Source of the DNA: Azospirillum isscasi
Lineage (GTDB): Bacteria; Pseudomonadota; Alphaproteobacteria; Azospirillales; Azospirillaceae
NCBI RefSeq assembly: GCF_030849505.1
Contig: NZ_JAUJFI010000008.1
Coordinates: 1-64,000 of the forward strand
DNA length: 64,000 nt
Direction of reading: 5' to 3'
Both the position numbers and the translations under genes were made by a program. Under the pieces are notes generated by a model. That model searched no databases. It was not told where the DNA came from and saw only the letters and a program-made list of their open reading frames with translations. Below are positions 46,201 to 56,616 of this stretch, one piece after another. How positions within the stretch are numbered: the first letter of the stretch is position 1; each line of letters starts with the position of its first letter.

Positions 46201-46215
46201 GAACACTCCATGAAC
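46201..46215. promoter_or_regulatory. LexA-type box (GAAC-N7-GAAC) over the uvrA start codon
   Basis: GAACACTCCATGAAC is identical to the box at 45967, and the ATG at its centre-right (46210) is the uvrA start. A repressor bound here would block elongation or late initiation. Identity extends 2 more bases on the right (AA). Confidence 0.7.
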
Positions 46216-49062
46216 AAGCACATCAGTGTCCGCGGCGCGCGGGAGCACAACCTCAAGAACGTCGATGTCGATCTGCCTCGGGACGAGTTGATCGTCATCA
46301 CCGGCTTGTCGGGATCGGGCAAGTCCTCGCTGGCGTTCGACACGATCTACGCGGAAGGCCAGCGGCGCTACGTCGAGAGCCTGTCGGCCTACGCGCGCCA
46401 GTTCCTGGAGCTGATGCAGAAACCGGACGTCGATTCGATCGAGGGGCTGTCGCCGGCCATCTCCATCGAGCAGAAGACGACCTCCAAGAATCCGCGCTCC
46501 ACCGTCGGCACGGTGACGGAGATCTACGACTACATGCGCCTTCTCTGGGCGCGGGTCGGCATCCCCTATTCGCCGGCCACCGGCCTGCCCATCGAAAGCC
46601 AGACGGTCAGCCAGATGGTCGACCGCATCCTGGCGATGCCGGAGGGCACGCGCCTGCTGCTGCTGGCGCCGCTCATCCGGGGCCGCAAGGGCGAGTACAG
46701 GAAGGAGATCCAGGACCTCCGCAAGCGCGGTTTCCAGCGCGTCCGCGTCGACGGCGCGATGCACGAGATCGACGAGGTTCCGGCGCTCAACAAGAAGCTG
46801 AAGCACGACATCGACGTGGTGGTGGACCGCATCGTCGTGCGCGAGGGGCTGGGCAACCGTCTGGCCGATTCGCTGGAGACGGCGCTCGGCCTCGCCGACG
46901 GCATCGTCTTCGTCGAGAACGCCGAGTCGCACGAGCAGACCGTCTTCTCGCAGAAATTCGCCTGCCCGGTGTCCGGCTTCACGATCCCGGAGATCGAACC
47001 GCGGCTGTTCTCCTTCAACAACCCGTTCGGCGCCTGCCCGGCCTGCGACGGGCTGGGCAGCAAGATCTACTTCGACCCCATGCTGGTCGTGCCGGACGAG
47101 CGGCTGTCGCTGAAGAAGGGCGCCATCGCCCCCTGGGCCGGCTCCTCCTCCCAGTATTACGTGCAGACGCTGGAGAGCATCGCCCAGCATTTCGGCGTCG
47201 CCATGGACACGCCGTGGGAGACGCTGCCGGAGACGGTCCGCCAGACCATCCTCTACGGCTCCGACGGCGCGCCGATCACGATGACCTACGACGACGGGCT
47301 GCGCAGCTACCAGACGCACAAGCCCTTCGAGGGCATCGTCAACAACCTGGAGCGCCGCTATCGCGAGACGGAAAGCGCCTACATGCGGGAGGAGCTGTCC
47401 AAGTACCAGTCCTCCCAGCCCTGCGAGACCTGCAAGGGCGCCCGCCTGAAGCCGGAGGCGCTGGCCGTGAAGGTGCACGGCCAGCACATCTCCCAGGCGG
47501 CGGAAATGTCCATCGCCGACGCGGCGGCGTGGTTCAGCACGCTGAACGACCATCTGCGCCCGAAGGACAAGGAGATCGCCTACCGCATCCTGAAGGAGAT
47601 CAACGAGCGGCTCGGCTTCCTCAACGCGGTGGGGCTGGAGTATCTGACGCTCAGCCGCGGCTCCGGATCGCTGTCCGGCGGCGAGAGCCAACGCATCCGC
47701 CTCGCCTCGCAGATCGGGTCCGGCCTGACCGGCGTGCTCTATGTGCTGGACGAGCCATCCATCGGCCTGCACCAGCGCGACAACGACCGGCTGCTGGCCA
47801 CCCTCAAAAGGCTCCGCGACCTCGGCAACACCGTGATCGTGGTGGAGCATGACGAGGACGCCATCCGCACCGCCGACTATCTGGTGGACATGGGTCCCGG
47901 CGCCGGCCAGCACGGCGGCACCGTGGTCGCCCAGGGCACCCCGGCGGAGGTGCAGGCCAACCCCGACAGCGTCACCGCCCAGTTCCTCACCGGCACCCGC
48001 TTCGTGCCGGTCCCCGACCAGCGCCGTCCCGGCCACAAGGACCAGTTCCTGGAGGTGAAGGGCGCCCGCGCCAACAACCTTCAGAACGTCTCGGCGCGCA
48101 TCCCGCTGGGCACCTTCACCTGCGTCACCGGCGTGTCGGGCGGCGGCAAGTCCACCCTCATCATCGAGACGCTCTACAAAGCGGTGGCGCGCAAGCTGAT
48201 GGGTGCGCGCGAGCATCCGGCGGAACACGACGAACTCCTCGGGCTGGAGCATCTCGACAAGGTCATCGACATCGACCAGTCGCCCATCGGGCGCACCCCG
48301 CGGTCGAACCCCGCCACCTACACCGGCGCCTTCACCCCGATCCGCGACTGGTTCGCCGGCCTGCCGGAGGCGAAGGCCCGCGGCTACGGCCCCGGACGCT
48401 TCTCCTTCAACGTGAAGGGCGGGCGCTGCGAGGCGTGCCAGGGCGACGGCGTCATCAAGATCGAGATGCACTTCCTGCCTGACGTCTACGTCACCTGCGA
48501 CGTCTGCCACGGCAAGCGGTACAACCGCGAGACCCTGGAGGTCACCTACCGCGACAAGACCATCGCCGACGTGCTCGACATGACGGTCGAGGAGGGCAAG
48601 GAGTTCTTCAAGGCCGTGCCCGGCATCCGGGACAAGCTGGAGACGCTGGAGCGGGTGGGCCTCGGCTACATCCACATCGGCCAGCCCGCCACCACCCTGT
48701 CCGGCGGCGAGGCGCAGCGCGTGAAGCTGTCCAAGGAATTGAGCCGCCGCGCCACCGGCCGCACGCTCTACATCCTGGACGAGCCGACCACCGGCCTGCA
48801 TTTCGCCGACGTGGAGAAGCTGATGGAGGTGCTCCACGCGCTGGTGGACCAGGGCAACACGGTGCTGGTGATCGAGCACAATCTGGAGGTCATCAAGACC
48901 GCCGATTGGATCATCGACCTCGGCCCCGAAGGCGGCACCGGCGGCGGCGAGATCGTCGCGGAGGGCACCCCGGAAGACGTGGCGAAGGTCGCCCGGAGTT
49001 ACACCGGCCAGTATCTGGCCCCCTACCTGAAGGCGAAGCCGAAAAGCCGGAAGAGGGCGTGA
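46210..49062 (+). CDS. uvrA: Excinuclease ABC subunit A
   Basis: The protein has 950 residues. Both ABC domains are complete: Walker [15 protein letters not shown] (first) and [14 protein letters not shown] (second), signatures [13 protein letters not shown] and [12 protein letters not shown], and D-loop regions [11 protein letters not shown] and [12 protein letters not shown]. The second zinc finger is intact (CEACQGDG...CDVCHGKRY). In the first, one Cys is replaced (CPVSGFTI instead of CPxC), as in other alphaproteobacterial UvrA. It recognises DNA damage and loads UvrB in nucleotide excision repair, and is a typical SOS gene. A LexA-type box covers the ATG at 46210. Confidence 0.97.
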   Translation: MNKHISVRGAREHNLKNVDVDLPRDELIVITGLSGSGKSSLAFDTIYAEGQRRYVESLSAYARQFLELMQKPDVDSIEGLSPAISIEQKTTSKNPRSTVGTVTEIYDYMRLLWARVGIPYSPATGLPIESQTVSQMVDRILAMPEGTRLLLLAPLIRGRKGEYRKEIQDLRKRGFQRVRVDGAMHEIDEVPALNKKLKHDIDVVVDRIVVREGLGNRLADSLETALGLADGIVFVENAESHEQTVFSQKFACPVSGFTIPEIEPRLFSFNNPFGACPACDGLGSKIYFDPMLVVPDERLSLKKGAIAPWAGSSSQYYVQTLESIAQHFGVAMDTPWETLPETVRQTILYGSDGAPITMTYDDGLRSYQTHKPFEGIVNNLERRYRETESAYMREELSKYQSSQPCETCKGARLKPEALAVKVHGQHISQAAEMSIADAAAWFSTLNDHLRPKDKEIAYRILKEINERLGFLNAVGLEYLTLSRGSGSLSGGESQRIRLASQIGSGLTGVLYVLDEPSIGLHQRDNDRLLATLKRLRDLGNTVIVVEHDEDAIRTADYLVDMGPGAGQHGGTVVAQGTPAEVQANPDSVTAQFLTGTRFVPVPDQRRPGHKDQFLEVKGARANNLQNVSARIPLGTFTCVTGVSGGGKSTLIIETLYKAVARKLMGAREHPAEHDELLGLEHLDKVIDIDQSPIGRTPRSNPATYTGAFTPIRDWFAGLPEAKARGYGPGRFSFNVKGGRCEACQGDGVIKIEMHFLPDVYVTCDVCHGKRYNRETLEVTYRDKTIADVLDMTVEEGKEFFKAVPGIRDKLETLERVGLGYIHIGQPATTLSGGEAQRVKLSKELSRRATGRTLYILDEPTTGLHFADVEKLMEVLHALVDQGNTVLVIEHNLEVIKTADWIIDLGPEGGTGGGEIVAEGTPEDVAKVARSYTGQYLAPYLKAKPKSRKRA

Positions 49063-49177
49063 AGACGGGCCGGGGGCATCCCCAGCCCTTTTCTCCGGTC
49101 CATTTTTTGCCCCGGAAACAAAGCCCGCGGACGCGCGTTCCTATTCCATCTTTCGCCAATCAGGATGGAGACGGAGC

Positions 49178-49378
49178 ATGTCCAGGACCATGATGTCCGG
49201 TGTGGCGCTGGCCTTCGGCGCGGCCTTGCTGGTCAGCGCCTGCGGGACCGACGACACCACCAGCAGCACCACGACCACCACGACCACCACCTCGCCCGGC
49301 TATGGCTCCACGCTGACCACGCCGCCGGTCAGCGGCTCGACCACCACCGAGCGCTCGACGACGACCAAGACCGAGTAA
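49178..49378 (+). CDS. Small Thr-rich lipoprotein
   Basis: The protein has 66 residues. The signal peptide MSGVALAFGAALLVSAC ends in a lipobox, and the mature part is mostly Thr/Ser with some Gly/Pro (TTSSTTTTTTTTSPGYG). No fold or family can be named. A terminator follows at 49404, which supports a real short gene. It begins 115 bp after uvrA. Confidence 0.65.
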   Translation: MSRTMMSGVALAFGAALLVSACGTDDTTSSTTTTTTTTSPGYGSTLTTPPVSGSTTTERSTTTKTE

Positions 49379-49403
49379 GGGCGCACGCCGTCCAAAGAGA
49401 AAT

Positions 49404-49434
49404 GGCCGGTTCCGCAAGGGCGGGACCGGCCTTT
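49404..49434 (+). terminator. Rho-independent terminator after Thr-rich lipoprotein gene
   Basis: GGCCGGTTCCGC pairs with GCGGGACCGGCC (one wobble) around AAGG, followed by TTTGTCTTG. The hairpin is strong; the T-run is short. Confidence 0.75.
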
Positions 49435-49579
49435 GTCTTGGTGGATGCCCACCCGCCCCGCCGGACCCGGCGCTCCGTCCTACCAACGTACAGGTTTCAA
49501 GCCCTCCCCGCTCGGCTACGCTTTCAAGGCGCGCGATTCCATGACGCGCGCCGGAACAGCCGAAAAACGGAGGAAACCC

Positions 49580-50056
49580 ATGCGCACCCTGATCGCGGTC
49601 GCCGCCATGCTGATCGCGCTGGCAAGCCCGGCCATGGCCGTCGAAGTCACGGAATCGGTCACCCTGCCTTACCCCGTGGACAAGGTGTGGCAACAGATCG
49701 GTCCCTTCTGCAACGTCGGCGCCTGGCACCCGGCGGTGGAAAGCTGCACCTTGCGGCAGAGGGACGGTGCGCAGGAGCGCGTGCTGGCCCTCAAGGGCGG
49801 CGGCGCGATCGAGGAGCGCCTGCTCTCCTCCTCCGCCAGCAGCCACCGCATCCGGTACTCGATCCTGGCCAGCCCGTTGCCGGTCAAGGACTACTCGGCC
49901 TCCCTGTCGGCGGCACCCGCCGGCAAGGGCACGCGCGTCGTGTGGAAGGCGCGCTACACCTCCAACGGCGCCAGCGACGAGGAAACACGCAAGGCGATCT
50001 CGGGCATTTTCACCTCCGGCTTCGATGGCCTGAAGCAGAAGCTCGCCTCCCGGTAA
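49580..50056 (+). CDS. Exported SRPBCC-family (START-like) protein
   Basis: The protein has 158 residues from ATG 49580, with GGAGGAAA upstream. The signal peptide [20 protein letters not shown] is followed by a polyketide-cyclase/START-like fold ([45 protein letters not shown]). The family binds hydrophobic ligands. The export signal suggests a periplasmic location. The neighbouring genes do not indicate a pathway. Confidence 0.82.
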   Translation: MRTLIAVAAMLIALASPAMAVEVTESVTLPYPVDKVWQQIGPFCNVGAWHPAVESCTLRQRDGAQERVLALKGGGAIEERLLSSSASSHRIRYSILASPLPVKDYSASLSAAPAGKGTRVVWKARYTSNGASDEETRKAISGIFTSGFDGLKQKLASR

Positions 50057-50198
50057 ATCACCGCCTCTCGGCGCAGCGAACACGATCGCCGGAACGTGGG
50101 GGCGATCGTGTTCGCGATTCCGCGCCGCGGTCCGGGTTGGCCTTGCCGCCGGAACGATGACGGTCTACTTGTTCGGCAACTTTGTGAAAGCTGCTGAT

Positions 50199-51563
50199 AT
50201 GGTCGACACGTCCCTTTCCCCCGTTCACGTCATCGGCGGCGGCCTCGCCGGTTCCGAGGCCGCCTGGCAGCTCGCGTCGCGCGGCGTGCCCGTGGTGCTG
50301 CACGAGATGCGGCCTGTCCGCCCGACCGAAGCGCACAGCACGGACAAGCTGGCCGAACTGGTGTGCTCCAACTCCTTCCGGTCGGACGATGCGGAGTACA
50401 ACGCGGTCGGGCTGCTGCATGAGGAGATGCGGCGCTGCGGCTCGCTGATCCTGCGCTGCGCCGATGCGCACAAGGTGCCGGCGGGCGGCGCGCTCGCCAT
50501 GGACCGCGACGGCTTCGCGGGCGCCGTGACCGAAGCGATCACCGGACATCCGCTCATCACCGTGGAGCGCGGCGAGGTGGCGGGCCTGCCGCCGGAGGAA
50601 TGGGACAGCGTCGTCATCGCCACCGGCCCCCTCACCTCCCCGCCGCTGGCCGAGGCGATCCGGTCCTTCACGGGCGAGGAGTCGCTGGCCTTCTTCGACG
50701 CCATCGCCCCCATCGTCTATCTGGAGAGCGTGGACCTGTCCAAGGCGTGGTTCCAGTCGCGCTACGACAAGCCCGGCCCCGGCGGCACCGGCAAGGATTA
50801 CATCAACTGCGCCTTCGAGAAGGACGAGTACCGCGCCTTCATCGACGCTCTGATCGCCGGCGAGAAGACCGATTTCAAGGAGTGGGAGAAGAACACCCCC
50901 TATTTCGAAGGCTGCCTGCCCATCGAGGTGATGGCGGAGCGCGGGGTGGACACGCTGCGCTACGGCCCGATGAAGCCGGTCGGACTCACCAACCCGCACA
51001 AGCCGGAACGCCGCCCCTACGCGGTGGTGCAGCTCCGCCAGGACAACGCGCTGGGCACGCTCTACAACCTCGTCGGCTTCCAGACCAAGCTGCGCCACGC
51101 CGAACAGGCGCGGATCTTCCGCATGATTCCCGGCCTGGAAAAGGCGGAGTTCGCCCGGCTGGGCGGCCTGCACCGCAACACCTTCCTGAACAGCCCGCGC
51201 CTTCTGGACGGCGCGCTCCGGCTGAAGGCGCAGCCGCGCATCCGATTCGCCGGACAGGTGACGGGCTGCGAGGGTTATGTGGAAAGCGCCGCCGTCGGCC
51301 TGCTGGCCGGACGCTTCGCCGCCGCCGAGCGGCTGGGCGGGGAGCCGTCCGCTCCGCCGGCCACCACCGCGCTGGGGGCCATCCTCGGCCACATCACCGG
51401 CGGTGCCAACGCGGACACCTACCAGCCGATGAATGTCAATTTCGGCCTGTTCCCGCCGGTGGACGAGCGCATCCGCGGGCGCGACCGCAAGCTGGCCTAC
51501 ACCCGCCGCGCCATGGAGGATCTGGGGGAGTGGCTAAAGGCCGCACCCGGTGTCGCCGCTTGA
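50199..51563 (+). CDS. trmFO: Folate/FAD-dependent tRNA (m5U54) methyltransferase
   Basis: The protein has 454 residues from ATG 50199; an upstream ATG at 50157 would add 14 residues that do not look like the family. FAD-binding motif [17 protein letters not shown], then CSNSFRSDD and the C-terminal [20 protein letters not shown]. It methylates U54 in the T loop of tRNA using methylene-tetrahydrofolate. It is unlinked to the chemoreceptor gene that follows. Confidence 0.96.
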   Translation: MVDTSLSPVHVIGGGLAGSEAAWQLASRGVPVVLHEMRPVRPTEAHSTDKLAELVCSNSFRSDDAEYNAVGLLHEEMRRCGSLILRCADAHKVPAGGALAMDRDGFAGAVTEAITGHPLITVERGEVAGLPPEEWDSVVIATGPLTSPPLAEAIRSFTGEESLAFFDAIAPIVYLESVDLSKAWFQSRYDKPGPGGTGKDYINCAFEKDEYRAFIDALIAGEKTDFKEWEKNTPYFEGCLPIEVMAERGVDTLRYGPMKPVGLTNPHKPERRPYAVVQLRQDNALGTLYNLVGFQTKLRHAEQARIFRMIPGLEKAEFARLGGLHRNTFLNSPRLLDGALRLKAQPRIRFAGQVTGCEGYVESAAVGLLAGRFAAAERLGGEPSAPPATTALGAILGHITGGANADTYQPMNVNFGLFPPVDERIRGRDRKLAYTRRAMEDLGEWLKAAPGVAA

Positions 51564-51682
51564 ACCCCGGGCGACTCGGACGGATATCATAAAACTATAA
51601 TAAAGGTCATAAGTGACACTTAACCAACGTCGTGAAACACTTTCCCTCCAAGAACGGGATAGTCTTACGGCGGGTCTGGTAT

Positions 51683-53761
51683 ATGATTCGAACAAAATCA
51701 TTGGTTGTCAAACAGGTGATCGTCATCGTGATGGTCACCGTCTTTGCCCTGGCGGTAGGGGTTGCGGCCCTTACCACCAAAAGTGGTTCCGACATCGAAG
51801 CCCTGGCGCTCAAGAGCGGTGAACAGCTCGGCCACCGCTACGGTGAGATGGTGCATGCCCGCCTGGACAATGCGATGGAGGTCGGCCGCTTCGTCGCGAC
51901 CTCCCTGGTCAGCCTCAAGGCCGCGGGCCGCGCCGACCGCGAGCAGCTTTCCGGCTGGCTGAAGGGCGTGGCCGAGGCCAATCCGGATTTCCTCGGCGTG
52001 TGGGTGGGGATGGAACCCAACGCTCTGGACGGCCGCGACGCGGAGTTCACCGGCAAACCGGGCTCCGACGCCTCGGGGCGCTTCATCCCCTATTGGAACC
52101 GCGCGTCCGGCAAGGTCGCGCTGGAATCCCTCGTCGGCTATGAGGATCCGGGCCCCGACGGGATCTATTACCAAGCCCCGAAGCGCAGCGGGCGCGCCAT
52201 GGTGGTGGAGCCTTATTCCTACGAGGTCGCGGGCCGCAAGGTGCTGATGGTCTCCATGGCCGTTCCGATCGTCGAGAACGGCCGGGTCATCGGCGTGGCC
52301 GGCGTGGATCTGTCCACCGACGGCATCTGGTCCATGCTGAAGACGGTGAAGCCCTTCGACAGCGGGTCCGTCCAACTGATCTCGAACGACGGCGTCTGGG
52401 CCGGTCATCCCGACGCCGAGCAGATGGGGCAGCCGATCGGGAAGGTGAACCCGGCGATGGACGCCGCCAAGCCGGCCATCCGCTCCGGCAAAGGCTTCGA
52501 ACAGGTCTCGGTCGCCGAGGGGCAGCCCGTGAAGCAGCTCTTCATCCCGGTGACCGTTATCGGAACACAGACGCCCTGGTCCCTGCTCGTCAACCTGCCG
52601 CTCGACAAGATCGACGCGCCGGTCCGCGATCTGCGCAACGCCACCATCGCCGGCGGGCTGGTCCTGCTGGCCGCCCTGGTGGCCGCGCTGCTGATCGCCA
52701 GCCGCAGCATCATCGGGGTGCCGCTGCGCCGGACCATCGCCACGCTGAACGCCGTGGTCGCCGGTGACCGCAGCGTGGTCATCGCCGACACCGACCGCGC
52801 CGACGAGATCGGCGCCATCAACAAGGCGCTCAAGCTCTTCCAGGACAACGCCATCCGCATGGCCGGCCTGGAGGAGGAGCGCCGCCGCGAGGAGCAGCGC
52901 GCCGAGGAACGCCGCAAGCGCGACCTCGCGGAGATCGCCAGCCGGTTCGAGGCGTCGGTGGGTGGCGTCGTGCGCAACGTGTCCGATCAGGCGGGGGAGA
53001 TGCGCTCCACCGCGCAGAACCTGTCCGCCATCGCCACGCAGACCGACCGTCAGGCCGCCGCCGTGTCCACCGCCGCCGCGGAGGCGAGCCAGAACGTGCA
53101 GACGGTGGCCGCCGCCGCGGAGGAGCTGAGTTGCTCGATCCGCGAAATCAACGAGCGCATCGGGCGTTCCTCCCAGATGGCGACGGAAGCGGTCGCCGAG
53201 GTGGAGCGCACCAACAGCACGCTGGAAGGGCTGGCCTCCGCCGCGCAGAAGATCGGCGACGTGGTGAACCTGATCCAGGGCATCGCCGGCCAGACCAACC
53301 TGCTGGCGCTCAACGCCACCATCGAAGCGGCCCGCGCGGGCGAGGCCGGCAAGGGCTTCGCCGTCGTGGCCAGCGAGGTGAAGAACCTCGCCAACCAGAC
53401 CGCGAAGGCGACGGAGGACATTTCCCGGCAGATCGCCGACATGCAGACCGTCAGCGGCGCGGTGGTCAGCGTGATCCAGGCGGTGGGGCGGAGCATCATC
53501 GGCATCAACGAGACGATCACCGCCATCGCCGCCGCCGCGGAGCAGCAGGGCGCCGCCACCCAGGAAATCAGCCGCAACGTCCAGCAGGCGTCGATGGGCA
53601 CCGCCGCGGTGTCCACCAACATCGGCGGGGTGACGCAGGCGGCGGGCTCCACCGGCTCCATGGCCGATCAGGCGCTCAACGCCGCCGGCGACCTGTCGCG
53701 GGAGGCCGACCAGCTCCGTCAGGAGGTGGAGCGCTTCGTGACGATGATCCGCGCCGCCTGA
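51683..53761 (+). CDS. Methyl-accepting chemotaxis protein with Cache sensor
   Basis: About 692 residues from ATG 51683; a GTG at 51632 is possible. N-terminal membrane helix (QVIVIVMVTVFALAVGVAAL), then a periplasmic double Cache-like domain (RYGEMVHARLDNAM, WVGMEPNALDGRDAEF, VVEPYSYEVAGRKVLMVS), a second helix (GGLVLLAALVAALLIAS), HAMP, and a cytoplasmic signalling domain whose tip is QGIAGQTNLLALNATIEAAR. The ligand is unknown. The A+T-rich sequence before the gene (51580-51620) may carry its promoter. Confidence 0.93.
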   Translation: MIRTKSLVVKQVIVIVMVTVFALAVGVAALTTKSGSDIEALALKSGEQLGHRYGEMVHARLDNAMEVGRFVATSLVSLKAAGRADREQLSGWLKGVAEANPDFLGVWVGMEPNALDGRDAEFTGKPGSDASGRFIPYWNRASGKVALESLVGYEDPGPDGIYYQAPKRSGRAMVVEPYSYEVAGRKVLMVSMAVPIVENGRVIGVAGVDLSTDGIWSMLKTVKPFDSGSVQLISNDGVWAGHPDAEQMGQPIGKVNPAMDAAKPAIRSGKGFEQVSVAEGQPVKQLFIPVTVIGTQTPWSLLVNLPLDKIDAPVRDLRNATIAGGLVLLAALVAALLIASRSIIGVPLRRTIATLNAVVAGDRSVVIADTDRADEIGAINKALKLFQDNAIRMAGLEEERRREEQRAEERRKRDLAEIASRFEASVGGVVRNVSDQAGEMRSTAQNLSAIATQTDRQAAAVSTAAAEASQNVQTVAAAAEELSCSIREINERIGRSSQMATEAVAEVERTNSTLEGLASAAQKIGDVVNLIQGIAGQTNLLALNATIEAARAGEAGKGFAVVASEVKNLANQTAKATEDISRQIADMQTVSGAVVSVIQAVGRSIIGINETITAIAAAAEQQGAATQEISRNVQQASMGTAAVSTNIGGVTQAAGSTGSMADQALNAAGDLSREADQLRQEVERFVTMIRAA

Positions 53762-53769
53762 CCGTTGGG

Positions 53770-53789
53770 GGGGGGCGGCAGCGCCCCCC
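53770..53789. terminator. Possible hairpin terminator between chemoreceptor and phytoene-synthase-like gene
   Basis: GGGGGGCG pairs with CGCCCCCC around GCAG between two convergent genes. The following TCTCTC is not a T-run, so it may act in a factor-dependent manner. Confidence 0.45.
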
Positions 53790-53793
53790 TCTC

Positions 53794-54648
53794 TCAGTAA
53801 CGCCCGCGCAGCGCCGCCCAGACCAGCTTGGCGTGGCGCAGCGGGTGCGGCATCAGCACGCGCGCCGCGAAGGGGTCGTTGCCTTCCCGTTCCAGCGCGT
53901 CCAGATGCAGCCCGGCCAGCACCGCCGGCAGCAGGGCCGGCAGAGCGGCGCGCGGCACGGAGCGGCGAAGCGCGCGGGCTTTGGCCAGATGGTCGCGGGC
54001 GGCCTCCGCCACCTCCCGCACCACGGGCCGCAATTCCGCTGTGGAGCGCAGTTCGAACAGGTCGCCCGGCTTGGCGCCGTGCGCCTCCATCCGGTCGGCG
54101 GGGAGAAGCTGGCGGTGCTGGCGCGCGAGGAAGGGCACCGCCCGGACGATGCCGGCCAACGCATAGCCGATCCCGGCCTGCCGTCCGGCCTCCGCCGCGC
54201 CGGCATCCTTCACCCCCAGATTCTCCAGCGCGAGCTGGACGAGCGGCGCGCCGGTGACTTCCGCGTAATTGACGAGGCAGGACAGGTTGGCCGGTGGCGT
54301 GTCGTCCAGGTCGGCTTCCCGTGCGTCGATCAGCCGTTCGAACAGGCTGCGGCTCAGCCCGCCTTCCCGGACGGCGGCGGCCAGCGGCTCCATCACCGCG
54401 TGCTTGGGCACGGCGCCGCCCCCATAGACCTTGTCCAGCCCGTCGCGCCAGAATTGCAGCCGCATCTGGCCCAGCACCGGTTCGGTCACCACCTCGCGGG
54501 TCTTGGCGATCTCCAGGTTGAAGGCGTAGAGGGCGAACAGCGATTCGCGATGCTCAGTCGGGGCAAAGAGGCAGGTCAGGAAGCGGTCGTTGTCATATTT
54601 CCGCACCTCCCGTCCGCAATAGGACAGGTCGGGGGTCGCCTTCGCCAT
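53794..54648 (-). CDS. Phytoene/squalene-synthase-like protein, NDUFAF6 type
   Basis: The protein has 284 residues from ATG 54648. It has the squalene/phytoene synthase fold pattern (TCLFAPTEHRESLFALYAFN, QMRLQFWRDGLDKV, GYALAGIVRAVPF), but the two Asp-rich catalytic motifs are missing: the region that should be DxxxD reads LEIAKTRE and the second reads VRAVP. This resembles the mitochondrial complex I assembly factor NDUFAF6, a non-catalytic relative. The Mth938/NDUFAF3-like gene in the same window (58674) supports that link. The role in respiratory complex I is inference. Confidence 0.8.
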   Translation of the reverse strand: MAKATPDLSYCGREVRKYDNDRFLTCLFAPTEHRESLFALYAFNLEIAKTREVVTEPVLGQMRLQFWRDGLDKVYGGGAVPKHAVMEPLAAAVREGGLSRSLFERLIDAREADLDDTPPANLSCLVNYAEVTGAPLVQLALENLGVKDAGAAEAGRQAGIGYALAGIVRAVPFLARQHRQLLPADRMEAHGAKPGDLFELRSTAELRPVVREVAEAARDHLAKARALRRSVPRAALPALLPAVLAGLHLDALEREGNDPFAARVLMPHPLRHAKLVWAALRGRY

Positions 54649-54768
54649 GTGATGCCTGTTCTGGAAAAATGGGGGTGGCACAGTTTGGAAGCGGGGCAAA
54701 GCCCGCTTGCGCCTTATATTAGGCAGACAGGCTCTCCACACCAGCCCCGACGCGCAGCAGGCGGAACT

Positions 54769-55641
54769 ATGGCCGATTTCAACATCGCCCCCACCAAGCC
54801 CCGCAAACCCAGCCCGGTCGCCCGCAAGGACGCGGACTCGGAGAATTTTCCGGTCGCTTCGCGCCTGCTCCCCAAGCATCTCAGGCCGCACGTCATGGCC
54901 TTCTACCGGTTCGTCCGGCTGGGCGACGACATCGCCGACGATCCCGATCTCGAACCGGAGACCAAGCTCGCCTATCTGGAGGCGCTGGAGCGCTCCCTGA
55001 CCACCGGTCAGGCCAAGCACGCCTACCTGAAGCCGGCGCTGGACCTGCGCGCCAGCCTGCAGGCGACGGGGGTCAGCGACCGCCACCCCCGGCAGGTTCT
55101 GCGCGCCTTCCGGCGCGACGCGGTGGGGGCGCGCTGCCACAGCTGGAGCGACCTGCTGCTCTACTGCCGCTTCTCGGCCAACCCGGTCGGGCGCTATCTG
55201 TTGGATCTGCATGGCGAGGGGGTGGCCGCCGGACCGGCCTCGGACGCGCTGTGCACGGCCTTGCAGGTGCTGAACCATCTTCAGGATTGCCGGGACGACT
55301 GGACCCAGCTCGGGCGCTGCTACATTCCGCTGGTCTGGTTCGACGACTCGGCCATCAGCGTCGAGCGGCTGGTGGAGACGGAGAGCGACGCCAAGCTGCG
55401 CGCCATCTTCGACCGCACGCTGGAGCACACCGAACGGCTGCTGGAGCGCGCCGCCCCCCTGCCCGGCCTGATCCAGCACCGGGGCCTGCGGATGGAGGCG
55501 TCGGTGATCCTCAGCCTCGCCGAATCGCTGGCGCAGCGGCTGCGCACCCGCGACCCGCTGAAGAAGCGGGTGGTGCTGGGCACGCATCACAAGCTGTTCG
55601 CCACCGCACGCGGACTGGCGCGCGCCATCGGGAGCAAATAG
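54769..55641 (+). CDS. hpnC: Squalene synthase HpnC (hydroxysqualene synthase)
   Basis: The protein has 290 residues from ATG 54769. Both Asp-rich motifs of the family are kept: RLGDDIADDPDLEPE (first) and NHLQDCRDDWTQLGR (second). HpnC acts on presqualene diphosphate to give hydroxysqualene. It is the first of three genes hpnC-hpnD-hpnE for squalene, the hopanoid precursor; spacings are 45 and 9 bp. No squalene-hopene cyclase is in the window. Confidence 0.93.
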   Translation: MADFNIAPTKPRKPSPVARKDADSENFPVASRLLPKHLRPHVMAFYRFVRLGDDIADDPDLEPETKLAYLEALERSLTTGQAKHAYLKPALDLRASLQATGVSDRHPRQVLRAFRRDAVGARCHSWSDLLLYCRFSANPVGRYLLDLHGEGVAAGPASDALCTALQVLNHLQDCRDDWTQLGRCYIPLVWFDDSAISVERLVETESDAKLRAIFDRTLEHTERLLERAAPLPGLIQHRGLRMEASVILSLAESLAQRLRTRDPLKKRVVLGTHHKLFATARGLARAIGSK

Positions 55642-55686
55642 ACTCCCCTCCCCCGCCCCCAGACCGACCCGACACAGGACCGACGT

Positions 55687-56607
55687 ATGCCGCAGCCATC
55701 GCTGGACTCGACGCAGAGCGACACCGCCGGAAGTCCGGCTGCCGCGGCGGCGGCGGTGACCGGGCGGTCGGGCAGCACCTTCTACTGGCCGATGCTGCTT
55801 CTGCCCCGCTCCAAGCGGGCGGCGATGTTCGCCATCTACGCCTACTGCCGGCGAATCGACGACATTGCGGACGAACCCGGCGAGCCGGCGGAGAAGCGGG
55901 CCGCCCTGGACGCCTGGAGACGGGAAATCCGCGGCCTCTATGGCGGCGGCGCTCCGTCCAGCTCCCTGGGGGCGGCGCTGAAGGGCGCCATCGAGCGCTA
56001 CGGCCTGCCGCGCGGCGAACTGGAAGCGCTGATCGACGGCATGGCGATGGACATTCCCGCCGATGGGCAAAGCGGCGGCATGACCGGCCCGGCGCTGCCG
56101 ACCCTGCGGCTTTACTGCCGCCGCGTGGCCGGAGCCGTGGGCATGCTGGCGATCCGGGTGTTCGACCGGGCCGACGCCTCCACCGAGGCTTTCGCCCTGG
56201 CGTTGGGCGAGGCGCTGCAACTGACCAACATCCTGCGCGACCTGACGGAGGATGCCGGAATCGGACGCCTCTACCTGCCGCGCGAGCTGCTGGACGATGC
56301 CGGAATCGGCAGTTCGGACCCCGCCGGGGTTCTCGCCCACCCCAACCTGCCCCAAGCCTGCGAGGCGCTGGCCGACCTCGCCGAGGAGCGCTTCGCCGAA
56401 GCGCGGCGGGCGCTGGCCGAAGGGCAGTCCGCCGGACGGCGTGGGTCGCTGTGGGCGGCGGTCGCCATGATGGTGCTGTACCACCGGCTTCTGGTGCGGC
56501 TGCGGGCCCGCGGCTGGCGGGATCTCGACCGGCGGGTGCGGGTCGGCAAACGCGAATGCGCCCTGGTGGCCGTGCGCTGCGCGCTCGGCTACCCGCCCGC
56601 CGCCTGA
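55687..56607 (+). CDS. hpnD: Presqualene diphosphate synthase HpnD
   Basis: The protein has 306 residues. The Asp-rich motifs are YCRRIDDIADEPGEPAE and TNILRDLTEDAGIGRLYLP. It couples two farnesyl diphosphates to presqualene diphosphate. AGGA lies upstream of ATG 55687. The N-terminal 25 residues are Ala/Ser-rich and variable. Confidence 0.93.
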   Translation: MPQPSLDSTQSDTAGSPAAAAAAVTGRSGSTFYWPMLLLPRSKRAAMFAIYAYCRRIDDIADEPGEPAEKRAALDAWRREIRGLYGGGAPSSSLGAALKGAIERYGLPRGELEALIDGMAMDIPADGQSGGMTGPALPTLRLYCRRVAGAVGMLAIRVFDRADASTEAFALALGEALQLTNILRDLTEDAGIGRLYLPRELLDDAGIGSSDPAGVLAHPNLPQACEALADLAEERFAEARRALAEGQSAGRRGSLWAAVAMMVLYHRLLVRLRARGWRDLDRRVRVGKRECALVAVRCALGYPPAA

Positions 56608-56616
56608 CGGGCGTCC

